This document shows positions 29,472 to 37,387 of a stretch of 64,000 bases of DNA, piece after piece. The stretch is taken from contig NZ_JAERQY020000003.1 in the NCBI RefSeq assembly GCF_016735495.2, forward strand, positions 62,001 through 126,000. Reading direction: 5' to 3'. The position numbers and the translations under genes are program-made. The notes below the pieces were generated by a model. The model ran no database searches, had not been told where the DNA came from, and worked only from the letters and a program-made list of their open reading frames with translations. Each line of letters begins with the position of its first letter. Position 1 is the first letter of the stretch. Source of the stretch: Lysobacter sp. MMG2 (GTDB lineage Bacteria > Pseudomonadota > Gammaproteobacteria > Xanthomonadales > Xanthomonadaceae).

Positions 29472-30214
29472 GGCCCACCCGTCAGCGGCACGAAACGCAC
29501 GGGCAGGATCTGCCGCGTGCGCACGCGAGCGCGTTCGTCCTTCTCTACGAGCAGCAGCGTCTGGGTGAAGAAGCTGCTTCCGACCGGGATGACCATGCGG
29601 CCACCGGGCTTGAGCTGCTCCACCAGCGGCGGCGGAATCGACGACGCCGCGGCCGTCACGACGATCGCATCGAACGGCGCGTGTTCCTTCCATCCGTAGT
29701 AGCCGTCGGCGGTGCGCGTGGTGACGTTGGGATAGCGGCGCAGGCGCTGCGCGGCCTGCGTTGCCAGTGGCGCGACGATCTCGATCGTGTGGACCTTGGC
29801 GCCCGTTTCGGCGAGCACCGCGGCCTGATAGCCCGAGCCCGTGCCGATCTCCAGCACCGCCTGGCCCGCGCGCGGCTGCGCCAGCGTCGTCATGAGCGCG
29901 ACGATGTACGGCTGCGAGATGGTCTGGCCGTAGCCGATGCCGAGCGGACGGTTTTCGTAGGCATCGCGTCGTTCCGAGGCCGGGACGTACTCGTGGCGCG
30001 GCACGCGGGCGAGGATGCGCAGCACGGCCGGATCGATCCGCGTCGCCGTGCCGGCATCGGCACGCGACTGTTCGCGCAGTTCGGCAATCAGCGCGGCGCG
30101 CGGTGCGGCATAGGGATCGGCCGGCTGCGCGAACGCAGCCTCCATCGCGAAGAACACCGCCGCCGCCATCGCGCAGCGATGCGCAACTCCGCCCAGGGCC
30201 ATGCCGCCGTACAT
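29468..30214 (-). CDS. Exported protein-L-isoaspartate O-methyltransferase-like protein
   Basis: A 248-residue PCMT-family protein. Cytosolic Pcm repairs isoaspartyl residues using S-adenosylmethionine. The fold is complete: the pre-motif YENRPLGIGYGQTISQPYIV with the conserved substrate loop, motif I VLEIGTGSGYQAAVLA, motif II HTIEIV and motif III PFDAIVVTAAASSIPPPLVEQLKPGG. An N-terminal signal peptide (residues about 1-29, ending AFAQ) is unusual for an enzyme using cytosolic SAM, so either SAM is available in the periplasm or the protein has another role. The ATG at 30214 was used; the ATG at 30202 is possible. It is translationally coupled to the downstream polytopic protein by a 4-base overlap. 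Confidence 0.88.
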   Translation of the reverse strand: MYGGMALGGVAHRCAMAAAVFFAMEAAFAQPADPYAAPRAALIAELREQSRADAGTATRIDPAVLRILARVPRHEYVPASERRDAYENRPLGIGYGQTISQPYIVALMTTLAQPRAGQAVLEIGTGSGYQAAVLAETGAKVHTIEIVAPLATQAAQRLRRYPNVTTRTADGYYGWKEHAPFDAIVVTAAASSIPPPLVEQLKPGGRMVIPVGSSFFTQTLLLVEKDERARVRTRQILPVRFVPLTGGP

Positions 30215-30265
30215 GGCGGCGAGTCTAGGCGTGCGGGCGTTAGTGCCCCGGCAAGGGGCGCCGAG

Positions 30266-31027
30266 CTACGTGGGGTCCTTCGAACCGACCGTCTTCGCCC
30301 GCGGCTTGCCCTTCTTCTTCTCGCGGATCCAGACGTTCAGCTGCTCCCGCCTGACTTCGAACAGGCCGATCGCCTCGATCAGGTTGATCAACTTTCCATA
30401 GCCGTAGTTGCGCGAATCGAACGAGGCCTGGTTGCCGATCTGGCTGCCGACCGTGCTCAGGCGCGCCCAGCCCTCTTCATCGCTCGCCGCATCGACCGCG
30501 CTTCGCAGCATCTGCAGCAGGCGGGTATCGCTTCGCAGCTCCTGCTTGTCCTTCGGCTTGGGCTCTGCACCGTTTCCCACCGCAGCAGGTATGCCCAGCG
30601 CTTCCAGATAGGTGAACTTGGAGCACGCGTTGACGAAGGCTTCGGGTGTCTTCTTCTCGCCGAAGCCATACACCTTCACGCCATCGGTGAGCAGGCGCAT
30701 CACCAGCGGAGTGAAGTCGGCATCGCTGGACACGATGGCGAAGCCGTCGAGGTTGCGCGCGTACAGCAGGTCCATGGCGTCGATCACCATCGCCATGTCG
30801 GAAGCGTTCTTGCCGGTGCTGTAGGCGAACTGCTGGATCGGGCGGATCGCGTACTCGTGCAGCGTCGCCTCCCAGCTTTTGAGATGCGGACTCTTCCAGT
30901 TGCCGTAGGCGCGGCGGACGTTGGCCACGCCGTGCCGGGCGACCTCGCCCAGGATCACGTCGATCTTGGCCGCCGGCGCGTTGTCGGCGTCGATCAGCAG
31001 GGCGATGCGGCGCTCGGGTTCGGCCAT
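30266..31027 (-). CDS. NYN (PIN-like) domain protein with C-terminal OST-HTH/LOTUS-like domain
   Basis: A 253-residue protein of the NYN/LabA family, predicted nuclease-like. The N-terminal domain keeps the acidic metal-binding positions: LLIDADNAPA (Asp14/Asp16), the Asp residues of NASDMAMVIDAMDLL and FAIVSSDADFTPLV. Residues about 165-240 (LRSDTRLLQMLRSAVDAASDEEGWARLSTVG and NYGYGKLINLIEAIGLFEV) resemble an OST-HTH/LOTUS RNA-binding domain. The tail is basic (KKKGKPRAK). Related proteins degrade or bind RNA, and the substrate here is unknown. It is divergent from tal and lies upstream of the methyltransferase gene on the same strand, with about 50 bases between them. Confidence 0.88.
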   Translation of the reverse strand: MAEPERRIALLIDADNAPAAKIDVILGEVARHGVANVRRAYGNWKSPHLKSWEATLHEYAIRPIQQFAYSTGKNASDMAMVIDAMDLLYARNLDGFAIVSSDADFTPLVMRLLTDGVKVYGFGEKKTPEAFVNACSKFTYLEALGIPAAVGNGAEPKPKDKQELRSDTRLLQMLRSAVDAASDEEGWARLSTVGSQIGNQASFDSRNYGYGKLINLIEAIGLFEVRREQLNVWIREKKKGKPRAKTVGSKDPT

Positions 31028-31194
31028 GGCGCGGGGTTCCGGTGAGGGGCTGCGGGAGGCGGCGACGCAGGCCAGCCTAGCGCACGCTCCCCGTGTGCGG
31101 TGTCACGCTCCCCGGGGCCCTGGTAGCGCTACCCCGGCCCCGCCCCTTCGCGCACAATGGGGCGGCACTCATCGACTACCCCACGAACCACGCC

Positions 31195-32148
31195 ATGACC
31201 AACCAGCTCGAACAGCTCCGCGCCCTGTCGGCGGTCGTCGCCGACACCGGCGACATCGACGCCATCGCCCGCTTCCACCCGCTCGACGCCACCACCAACC
31301 CGTCGCTGCTGCTCAAGGCGGCCTCCTCGTCGCGCTATGCGCCGCTGATCGACTCGGCGATCTCGCAGGCGCGCGGCACCGACCTGGCCGCCCGCGTCGC
31401 CGACGCCGCCGATCTGCTGGCGGTCACGGTGGGCGTGGAGATCCTCAAGCTCGTCCCCGGCCGCGTGTCCACCGAAGTGGACGCGCGCCACAGCTTCGAC
31501 ACGGCGGCCACGCTGGCGCAGGCGCGCAAGCTGGTCGCGCTGTACGAGCAGGTCGGCATCGGCCGCGAGCGGCTGCTGATCAAGATCGCCTCCACGTGGG
31601 AAGGCATCCGCGCGGCCGAGCAACTGGAGCGTGAAGGCGTCAACTGCAACCTCACCCTGCTGTTCTCCTTCGCCCAGGCCGTGGCCTGCGCCGAGGCGGG
31701 CGTGTTCCTGATCTCGCCCTTCGTCGGCCGCATCTACGACTGGTACCTGGCCAACGGCGCCGAAAAGCCCGCCACGCCCCAGGACGACCCGGGCGTGCAG
31801 TCGGTGACGCGCATCTGGCACCACTACAAGCGCCACGGCTTCAACACGGTGGTGATGGGCGCAAGCTTCCGCAACACCGGGCAGGTGCTCGCACTGGCCG
31901 GCTGCGACCGGCTGACGATCTCGCCTGACCTGCTCAACGACCTGGCCAACGGCAGCGGCGACGTGCCGCGTGCGCTAGTGGACAACGGCGAGCGTGCGCC
32001 GGCACCGGCGCGCATGGACGAGGCGGCCTTCCGCTGGCAGCACAACGAGGATGCGATGGCGACCGACAAGCTCGCCGACGGTATCCGCAAGTTCGCCGCC
32101 GACCAGCGCAAGCTGGAGGCGATGCTGGCGGAGCGGCTGGGCGGCTGA
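31195..32148 (+). CDS. tal: Transaldolase, TalB type
   Basis: A 317-residue cytosolic enzyme of the non-oxidative pentose phosphate pathway. It moves a dihydroxyacetone unit from sedoheptulose-7-phosphate to glyceraldehyde-3-phosphate. The Schiff-base lysine is Lys130 in [11 protein letters not shown], the acid Asp17 is in VADTGDI, and the signature [12 protein letters not shown] is present. Length matches E. coli TalB (317). I chose the ATG at 31195 (MTNQLEQL); upstream in-frame sequence is not protein-like. CACAAT at about 31154 may be the -10. A strong terminator follows. Confidence 0.97.
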   Translation: MTNQLEQLRALSAVVADTGDIDAIARFHPLDATTNPSLLLKAASSSRYAPLIDSAISQARGTDLAARVADAADLLAVTVGVEILKLVPGRVSTEVDARHSFDTAATLAQARKLVALYEQVGIGRERLLIKIASTWEGIRAAEQLEREGVNCNLTLLFSFAQAVACAEAGVFLISPFVGRIYDWYLANGAEKPATPQDDPGVQSVTRIWHHYKRHGFNTVVMGASFRNTGQVLALAGCDRLTISPDLLNDLANGSGDVPRALVDNGERAPAPARMDEAAFRWQHNEDAMATDKLADGIRKFAADQRKLEAMLAERLGG

Positions 32149-32170
32149 GGCCTTCCGGCGGTTGATCGAA

Positions 32171-32197
32171 AGCCCGGCTTCGGCCGGGCTTTTTTTT
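32171..32197 (+). terminator. Intrinsic terminator after tal
   Basis: An 8-base-pair stem AGCCCGGC/GCCGGGCT (32171-32178, 32183-32190) carries a stable TTCG tetraloop and is followed by seven T. Confidence 0.95.
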
Positions 32198-32246
32198 CGG
32201 CTGCCACGCATGCCGTCACTCCCGGAGCGCGGAATGAAATCGGCAG

Positions 32247-32276
32247 CATGGATTCCCGCCTTCGCGCGGGAATGGC
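32247..32276. repeat. GGATTCCCGCC-TTCG-GGGAAT palindromic element
   Basis: An imperfect hairpin 'ggattcccgccttcgcgcggg' followed by aatgg, between tal and the MFS gene. Relatives are at 85-110, 47845-48012, 51870-51895 and 61296-61327. This is the intergenic unit often mistranslated as 'WIPAFAGMT' in proteobacterial annotation. Confidence 0.6.
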
Positions 32277-32338
32277 AGCACACGTAACGCGATGGCGATG
32301 CCAAGCGCATGCACCGCGATTCAGGCAAACTTGGCCGC

Positions 32339-33685
32339 ATGGATGCCACCGCCCCGATGACACCCACCCAGCGCCTGCGCAGCATCTTCAGCGGTTCGGT
32401 CGGCAATCTGGTGGAGTGGTACGACTGGTACGCCTACTCCGCTTTCGCGATCTACTTCGCGCCGCATTTCTTCCCCAAGGGCGACACCACCGCGCAGCTT
32501 CTGGACACGGCGGCGGTGTTCGCGGTCGGCTTCCTGATGCGCCCCGTCGGCGGCTGGCTGCTGGGCCTGTATGCCGATCGCCACGGGCGCAAGGCCGCGC
32601 TGATGCTGTCGGTCCTGCTGATGTGCGCCGGCTCGCTGCTGATCGCGATCGCACCGGGGCACGAGCGCATCGGCATCGCGGCGCCGGCGTTGCTGGTGTT
32701 CGCGCGATTGCTGCAGGGCCTGAGCGTCGGCGGCGAGTACGGCACGTCCGCGACCTACCTGAGCGAGATGGCGCAGTCGAAGCACCGCGGCTTCTGGTCC
32801 AGCTTCCAGTACGTGACGCTGGTGATGGGCCAGCTGATCGCGCTGGCGCTGCTCGTCGCGCTCCAGCGCGCGTTCCTCACCGAGGAGCAGCTCCACGACT
32901 GGGGCTGGCGCATTCCGTTCGTCGTCGGCGCGTTGTGCGCGGTGACGGCGCTGTGGCTGCGGCGCGGCATGCAGGAAACCGAGTCGTTCGCCGCCGCACG
33001 CTCACGTGACCACGCGCAGCGCGGAAGCCTTCGCGTGCTGATGCAGCATCCGCGCGAAGTGCTCACCGTCATCGGCCTGACGATGGGCGGCACGCTCTCG
33101 TTCTACACCTTCACCACGTACCCGCAGAAGTTCCTGGTCAACACCGGCGGCTTCAGCAAGGCCGATGCGACGCTGATCTCGGCGGCTTCGCTGTTCGTGT
33201 TCATGCTGTTGCAGCCGCTGGTGGGGGCCTTGTCGGATCGCACCGGACGACGGCCGATCCTGATCGCCTTCGGCGTGCTCGGCACCTTGTTCACCTACAC
33301 CATCCTCAGCGGCATCGCACATGCGCGCACCGTGCTCGAAGCGTTCCTGTGGGTGATGTCGGGCTTGTTGATCGTGAGCGGCTACACCTCGATCAACGCA
33401 GTGGTGAAGGCGGAGTTGTTCCCCGCACACATCCGTGCGCTCGGCGTCGGACTGCCGTACGCACTCACGGTGTCGCTGTTCGGCGGCACCGCGGAGTACA
33501 TCGCGCTGTGGTTCAAGCAGGCGGGGCACGAGTCGTGGTTCTACGTTTACGTGACGGCATGCGTCGCGGTTTCGCTCGGCGTTTATGCCCTGATGCGCGA
33601 CACCAAGCTGCACTCGCGCATCGACCGCGACTACGACCTCACCGACCCCGTCGATACCGACACAAGACAACGGACAAGCGCATGA
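32339..33685 (+). CDS. MFS permease, metabolite:H+ symporter (KgtP-like)
   Basis: A 448-residue inner-membrane transporter of the metabolite:H+ symporter subfamily. The N-terminus TQRLRSIFSGSVGNLVEWYDWYAYSAFAIYF closely follows KgtP/ShiA-type proteins. The loop 2-3 signature is present as LYADRHGRKAALMLS, the matching second-half motif as LSDRTGRRPILI, and the family segment LQGLSVGGEYGTSATYLSE around residue 125. Twelve helices are expected. A 2-oxoglutarate or other dicarboxylate is the likeliest substrate, but specificity cannot be read from sequence. The start is set at ATG 32339; an ATG at 32309 is in frame. Its stop overlaps the ndh start in ATGA, so the two are translationally coupled. 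Confidence 0.88.
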   Translation: MDATAPMTPTQRLRSIFSGSVGNLVEWYDWYAYSAFAIYFAPHFFPKGDTTAQLLDTAAVFAVGFLMRPVGGWLLGLYADRHGRKAALMLSVLLMCAGSLLIAIAPGHERIGIAAPALLVFARLLQGLSVGGEYGTSATYLSEMAQSKHRGFWSSFQYVTLVMGQLIALALLVALQRAFLTEEQLHDWGWRIPFVVGALCAVTALWLRRGMQETESFAAARSRDHAQRGSLRVLMQHPREVLTVIGLTMGGTLSFYTFTTYPQKFLVNTGGFSKADATLISAASLFVFMLLQPLVGALSDRTGRRPILIAFGVLGTLFTYTILSGIAHARTVLEAFLWVMSGLLIVSGYTSINAVVKAELFPAHIRALGVGLPYALTVSLFGGTAEYIALWFKQAGHESWFYVYVTACVAVSLGVYALMRDTKLHSRIDRDYDLTDPVDTDTRQRTSA

Positions 33686-34953
33686 CCGACACCTCGACGC
33701 AACCGCACGTCATCATCGTGGGCGGCGGCTTCGGCGGTCTCTGGGCGACGCGCGCGCTGGCTCGCAGCGACGTGCGCATCACGCTGATCGACCGCCGCAA
33801 CCATCACCTCTTCCAGCCGCTGCTGTACCAGGTGGCGACGGCCGGCCTGTCCTCGCCCGACATCGCCGCACCGCTGCGCCACATCCTGCGCAACCAGCGC
33901 AACGTCGAAGTAAGGTTGGGCGAAGTGGTCGACATCGACACGCAGGCGCGTACGGTGTCGCTGGCCGACGGCGATGCCGAAACCTACGACTATCTGTTGC
34001 TCGCCAGCGGGGCGACGCATGCCTACTTCGGTCATGACGAATGGAGCCAGGATGCGCCGGGGCTGAAGACGCTGGACGACGCGCTGGCGATCCGCCGCAG
34101 GCTGCTGCTCGCCTTCGAACGCGCCGAAGTCTGTGAGGATCCCGCCGAGCGCGAAGCGTGGCTCAGTTTCGCGGTCGTCGGCGGCGGTCCGACCGGCGTC
34201 GAGCTGGCGGGCACGTTGGCGGAAATCGCGCGGCACACGCTCAAGCGCGAGTTCCGCAACATCGATCCCTCGCACGCGAAAGTGCGGCTGATCGAAGCGG
34301 GGCCGCGCGTGCTCGCCTCGTTCCCGGAATCGCTGTCCGAACGCGCACGCATGCAGCTGCACAAGCTCGGCGTCGAGGTCGTCACGGGCACGCCGGTCAG
34401 CGCGATCGATGCCAACGGCTACACGCTCGGCAACACGTTCGTTCCCGCGCGCACGGTACTGTGGGCCGCCGGCGTCGCAGCATCACCGCTGGGCGCGCTG
34501 CTCGACGTGCCGCGTGATCGCGCCGGTCGCGTGCCGCTGGAAGCGGACCTCAGCGTGCCGGGCCACCCGGAGATCTTCATCGCCGGCGATCTCGCCAGCG
34601 TGCAGCAGAACGGCAAGCCGGTGCCCGGCATCGCGCCGGCCGCGAAGCAGATGGGCGCGCATGTTGCGCAGGCGATCCAGGCGCGACTCGCCGGCAAACC
34701 CGCGCCGGCATTCCGCTATCGGGACTTCGGCAACCTCGCCACGATCGGCCGCATGGCGGCGGTCGTCGACCTGCACGGCTTCAAGCTCTCCGGCCTGCTT
34801 GCCTGGTGGTTCTGGCTGGCCGCGCACGTGTTCTTCCTGATCGGCTTCCGCAACCGGCTCATCGTCCTGCTCAACTGGGCGTGGTCTTACTGGAGCTACC
34901 AGCGGCATGCGCGGATCATCCTGGGTGGCGAGCGATCGCCACCGGCGCGCTAA
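33682..34953 (+). CDS. ndh: Type II NADH dehydrogenase (NDH-2), FAD-dependent
   Basis: A 423-residue single-subunit NADH:quinone oxidoreductase that feeds electrons to quinone without pumping protons. The FAD motif is IIVGGGFGGLWATRAL near the N-terminus, followed by NHHLFQPLLYQVATAGLS, the NDH-2 signature. The NADH motif is VVGGGPTGVELAGTL (about residue 165). The FAD-closing motif is IFIAGDLASV, with GKPVPGIAPAAKQMG at the quinone site. The C-terminal amphipathic/hydrophobic segment (GLLAWWFWLAAHVFFLIGF) anchors it to the membrane. The start overlaps the MFS stop by 4 bases. The 3' end overlaps the convergent DUF1203 gene by 4 bases. Confidence 0.94.
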   Translation: MTDTSTQPHVIIVGGGFGGLWATRALARSDVRITLIDRRNHHLFQPLLYQVATAGLSSPDIAAPLRHILRNQRNVEVRLGEVVDIDTQARTVSLADGDAETYDYLLLASGATHAYFGHDEWSQDAPGLKTLDDALAIRRRLLLAFERAEVCEDPAEREAWLSFAVVGGGPTGVELAGTLAEIARHTLKREFRNIDPSHAKVRLIEAGPRVLASFPESLSERARMQLHKLGVEVVTGTPVSAIDANGYTLGNTFVPARTVLWAAGVAASPLGALLDVPRDRAGRVPLEADLSVPGHPEIFIAGDLASVQQNGKPVPGIAPAAKQMGAHVAQAIQARLAGKPAPAFRYRDFGNLATIGRMAAVVDLHGFKLSGLLAWWFWLAAHVFFLIGFRNRLIVLLNWAWSYWSYQRHARIILGGERSPPAR

Positions 34954-35417
34954 ACCTCGCGTGTGATGCGGCACGCGTAACAGCCATACCTGGCGTAGTG
35001 CACGTGCAGGTATTCGACGCCCGGCATGTCGAAGAAGCGGGCGATGAGCGTTTCGATCTGCTGCCCGTCGACGACATCGGCGATGCGCATCATGCCGTCG
35101 GCGCCGTAGGCGCGAACCGACAGCAATCGGCGACGCAACTGCTCCGGGACTTCATCGGCCGGCGGTGAGGCCTCCGCCGCGTGCTCGCGCACGTAGATCG
35201 CGCCCGAGCCCCGGTAGGGTGAAGCGACAGCATGGTGCTCGTACGGAAGCAGCAGCAGCCGCTCGCCGGGCTCGGCATCGCGCAGACCGACGCGACACGG
35301 GAAGCCGTTCGGTGCGTCGGCGGTGACGCGGACGATGTCGTGCGCGGCGAGTTCTTCGTCGGACAGGGAAAACAACGGCTGGAACTGCGCTGCGGGCAAG
35401 GCGTGGATGCGGAACAT
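34950..35417 (-). CDS. DUF1203 family protein
   Basis: A 155-residue soluble protein matching the DUF1203 family. It has FRIHALPAAQFQPLFSLSDEEL at the start, then FPCRVGLRDAEPGERLLLLPYEHH, PYRGSGAIYVRE, and VEYLHVHYARYGCYACRI at the end. These give the family's conserved Cys, Asp, His and the terminal 'H-x-x-x-Y-G-C' pattern. Biochemical function is unknown. The start at ATG 35417 coincides with the family's N-terminus; the longer upstream reading would cross the rpoH terminator. It is convergent with ndh (stop codons overlap) and separated from rpoH by that terminator. Confidence 0.88.
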   Translation of the reverse strand: MFRIHALPAAQFQPLFSLSDEELAAHDIVRVTADAPNGFPCRVGLRDAEPGERLLLLPYEHHAVASPYRGSGAIYVREHAAEASPPADEVPEQLRRRLLSVRAYGADGMMRIADVVDGQQIETLIARFFDMPGVEYLHVHYARYGCYACRITREV

Positions 35418-35514
35418 GGCGGGCTCCCGATGGATGCCGCCATGCTCGCGCCCCAGTGTGCGGGGCGATATCCGATCCTTGCGATCACATCCGTCGCCCG
35501 GACGCGGCGCAAAC

Positions 35515-35540
35515 GAAAACGGCCCGGTTTCCCGGGCCGT
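35515..35540 (-). terminator. Intrinsic terminator of rpoH
   Basis: A 9-base-pair stem ACGGCCCGG/CCGGGCCGT (35519-35527, 35532-35540) is followed on the minus strand by a T-run (plus-strand AAAA, 35515-35518), 26 bases after the rpoH stop. Confidence 0.9.
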
Positions 35541-35565
35541 TCCGTGCATCGCTTGAAGCGTCGCC

Positions 35566-36441
35566 TTACGCCGCGAACAGCGCGCGCATCTTCTTCAGCG
35601 CGTTGGCTTCGATCTGGCGGATGCGTTCGGCGCTGACGCCGTATTCGTCGGCCAGTTCCTGCAGCGTGATCTTGCTTTCCGAATCCAGCCAGCGGCGCTT
35701 GACGATATCGCGCGAGCGCTGATCCAGACCCGACAGGCCTTCGCGCAGCAGGGCGAGGTGGTTGTCCTCTTCGTCCTCGCGCTCGTAGGTCTGCGACGGA
35801 TCCTCGGCGTCGGTGCGCAGGTACGCGACCGGCGACGGCGGAGCGTTGTCGTCGTCATCGTCCGGCGCATCGAAACCGATGTCGCGGCCCGACAGGCGCG
35901 ATTCCATCTCGAGCACTTCGCGCTCGGAGACGTTCAGGTCCTGGGCGACGGCACGGACTTCCTCGGCATTCATCCAGCCCAGGCGGGTCTTGGACTTGCG
36001 CAGGTTGAAGAAGAGCTTGCGCTGCGCCTTGGTCGTGGCGACCTTCACGATGCGCCAGTTCTTGAGGATGAACTCGTGCATCTCGGCGCGGATCCAGTGG
36101 ACCGCGAAGGACACCAGGCGCACGCCCTGTTCCGGGTCGAAGCGCTTGACCGCCTTCATCAGGCCGATGTTGCCTTCCTGGATCAGGTCGCCGATCTGCA
36201 GGCCGTAACCGTTATAGCCACGGGCGACATGCACGACGAAACGCAGGTGGGAATGCACCAGCTCGCGGGCGGCGTCGAGGTCCTGCTCGTCGCGGAAGCG
36301 ACGCGCCAGCACCTGCTCGTTCTCGGCGGTAAGCACCGGGATGCGATGCACAGCGTTGACGTAGGCGTCCAGCGAACCGAGCGCACTCGGCACCGGGAGG
36401 TTGTTGGTAACCAGGGGGAGGGTCAGGCTGTTCTGGGTCAT
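35566..36441 (-). CDS. rpoH: RNA polymerase heat-shock sigma factor sigma-32
   Basis: A 291-residue sigma factor directing polymerase to heat-shock promoters. Region 2 contains [36 protein letters not shown] and the -10 recognition segment [20 protein letters not shown]. The RpoH box, a stretch unique to sigma-32 ([16 protein letters not shown], about 133-148), is clear. Region 4 has [14 protein letters not shown] and the helix-turn-helix [20 protein letters not shown]. An acidic insertion ([11 protein letters not shown]) lies between regions 2 and 4. The ATG at 36441 has no Shine-Dalgarno sequence (GATTGCCCCC precedes it). It follows ung on the same strand, with a 226-base gap rich in candidate promoters. 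Confidence 0.97.
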   Translation of the reverse strand: MTQNSLTLPLVTNNLPVPSALGSLDAYVNAVHRIPVLTAENEQVLARRFRDEQDLDAARELVHSHLRFVVHVARGYNGYGLQIGDLIQEGNIGLMKAVKRFDPEQGVRLVSFAVHWIRAEMHEFILKNWRIVKVATTKAQRKLFFNLRKSKTRLGWMNAEEVRAVAQDLNVSEREVLEMESRLSGRDIGFDAPDDDDDNAPPSPVAYLRTDAEDPSQTYEREDEEDNHLALLREGLSGLDQRSRDIVKRRWLDSESKITLQELADEYGVSAERIRQIEANALKKMRALFAA

Positions 36442-36448
36442 GGGGGCA

Positions 36449-36488
36449 ATCTTAGCAGTCGATATGGGGCTCTGCTAAAGGTCGAAAG
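36449..36488 (-). promoter_or_regulatory. Proximal rpoH promoter candidates
   Basis: On the minus strand TAAGAT (36454-36449) ends only 7 bases before the rpoH ATG, so a start from it would be nearly leaderless. Just upstream, CTTTCGA, 12 bases and CCCCATAT (36488-36462) loosely resemble a sigma-32 promoter. Both are weak matches. Confidence 0.3.
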
Positions 36489-36629
36489 GGCCTCAGTGTT
36501 TCATGGGTGGGACAAACGGGGAGCCTCAGGATACGCCCAACATTCGGTATCGATCTTTACAGATCAATCACTTGGGAGCACCGGGGCGACCGGCCATCGG
36601 GGGTGTCGCCCTGAACCTTGGCGACCGTA

Positions 36630-36657
36630 GATAGACCCGGATCCGGGCCGAAAGTTC
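36630..36657 (-). promoter_or_regulatory. Candidate sigma-E-type promoter upstream of rpoH
   Basis: On the minus strand GAACTT (36657-36652), 16 bases, then TCTATC (36635-36630) closely follows the GGAACTT-N16-TCTGA pattern of RpoE promoters. It sits 10 bases beyond the ung stop and about 190 bases upstream of rpoH. Confidence 0.55.
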
Positions 36658-36667
36658 ACCGGCCCGT

Positions 36668-37387
36668 TCAGCCCGGCAGGGCGGCCCGGGCGGGGAGCGA
36701 CCAGTCGATGGGCGCCTGGTCGTGGCGGACGAGGTACTCGTTGGCGGCCGAGAAGTGCCCCGAGCCGATGAACCCCCGGTGCGCCGACAGCGGCGAGGGA
36801 TGCGGCGCCTTGAGGACCTTGTGGCGGCGCGGGTCGATGACCTTGCCCTTGGCCTGGGCGTAGCTGCCCCAGAGCATGAACACCAGGCCCTCGCGCTCGC
36901 GGTTGAGCACGTCGACCACGTGGTCGGTGAAGCCTTCCCAGCCCTTGCCCTGATGCGCGCCGGCCCGGCCTTCTTCCACCGTCAGCACCGCGTTGAGCAG
37001 CAACACGCCGCGCTGCGCCCAGGGCAGCAGGCAGCCGTGGTCCGGCCGGGCGATGCCCAGGTCGCGCTGGATCTCCTTGAAGATGTTGTCCAGCGACGGC
37101 GGCACCGCCACGCCCGGCTGCACCGAGAAGCACAGGCCATGCGCCTGGCCGGCGCCGTGGTACGGGTCCTGGCCGAGGATGACGACCTTCACCCGGTCGA
37201 ACGGCGTCGCATCGAAGGCGGCGAAGATGTCCGCACCGGCCGGGAAGATCCGCGCCCCAGCCGCCTTGCGATCACGCAGGAAGGCCGACAGCTGCTGCAT
37301 CTGCGGCAGTTGCAGGTAATCGCCGACTTTCGCCTTCCACGACGGCTCGAGCCGGACCTTGTCCTTCGCGTCGGCCGCGTCGTTCAT
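36668..37387 (-). CDS. ung: Uracil-DNA glycosylase (family 1)
   Basis: A 239-residue base-excision repair enzyme that removes uracil from DNA. The water-activating motif GQDPYHGAGQAHGLCFSV (Asp about 73), the LLPWAQRGVLLLNAVLTVEEG region and the minor-groove loop HPSPLSAHRG are all intact, so it should be active. Length is normal (E. coli 229). The start at 37387 overlaps the upstream receiver gene's stop by 4 bases (ATGA), making it the last member of the ftsE-ftsX-receiver-ung chain. rpoH follows 226 bases downstream, possibly read through in part. Confidence 0.97.
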   Translation of the reverse strand: MNDAADAKDKVRLEPSWKAKVGDYLQLPQMQQLSAFLRDRKAAGARIFPAGADIFAAFDATPFDRVKVVILGQDPYHGAGQAHGLCFSVQPGVAVPPSLDNIFKEIQRDLGIARPDHGCLLPWAQRGVLLLNAVLTVEEGRAGAHQGKGWEGFTDHVVDVLNREREGLVFMLWGSYAQAKGKVIDPRRHKVLKAPHPSPLSAHRGFIGSGHFSAANEYLVRHDQAPIDWSLPARAALPG

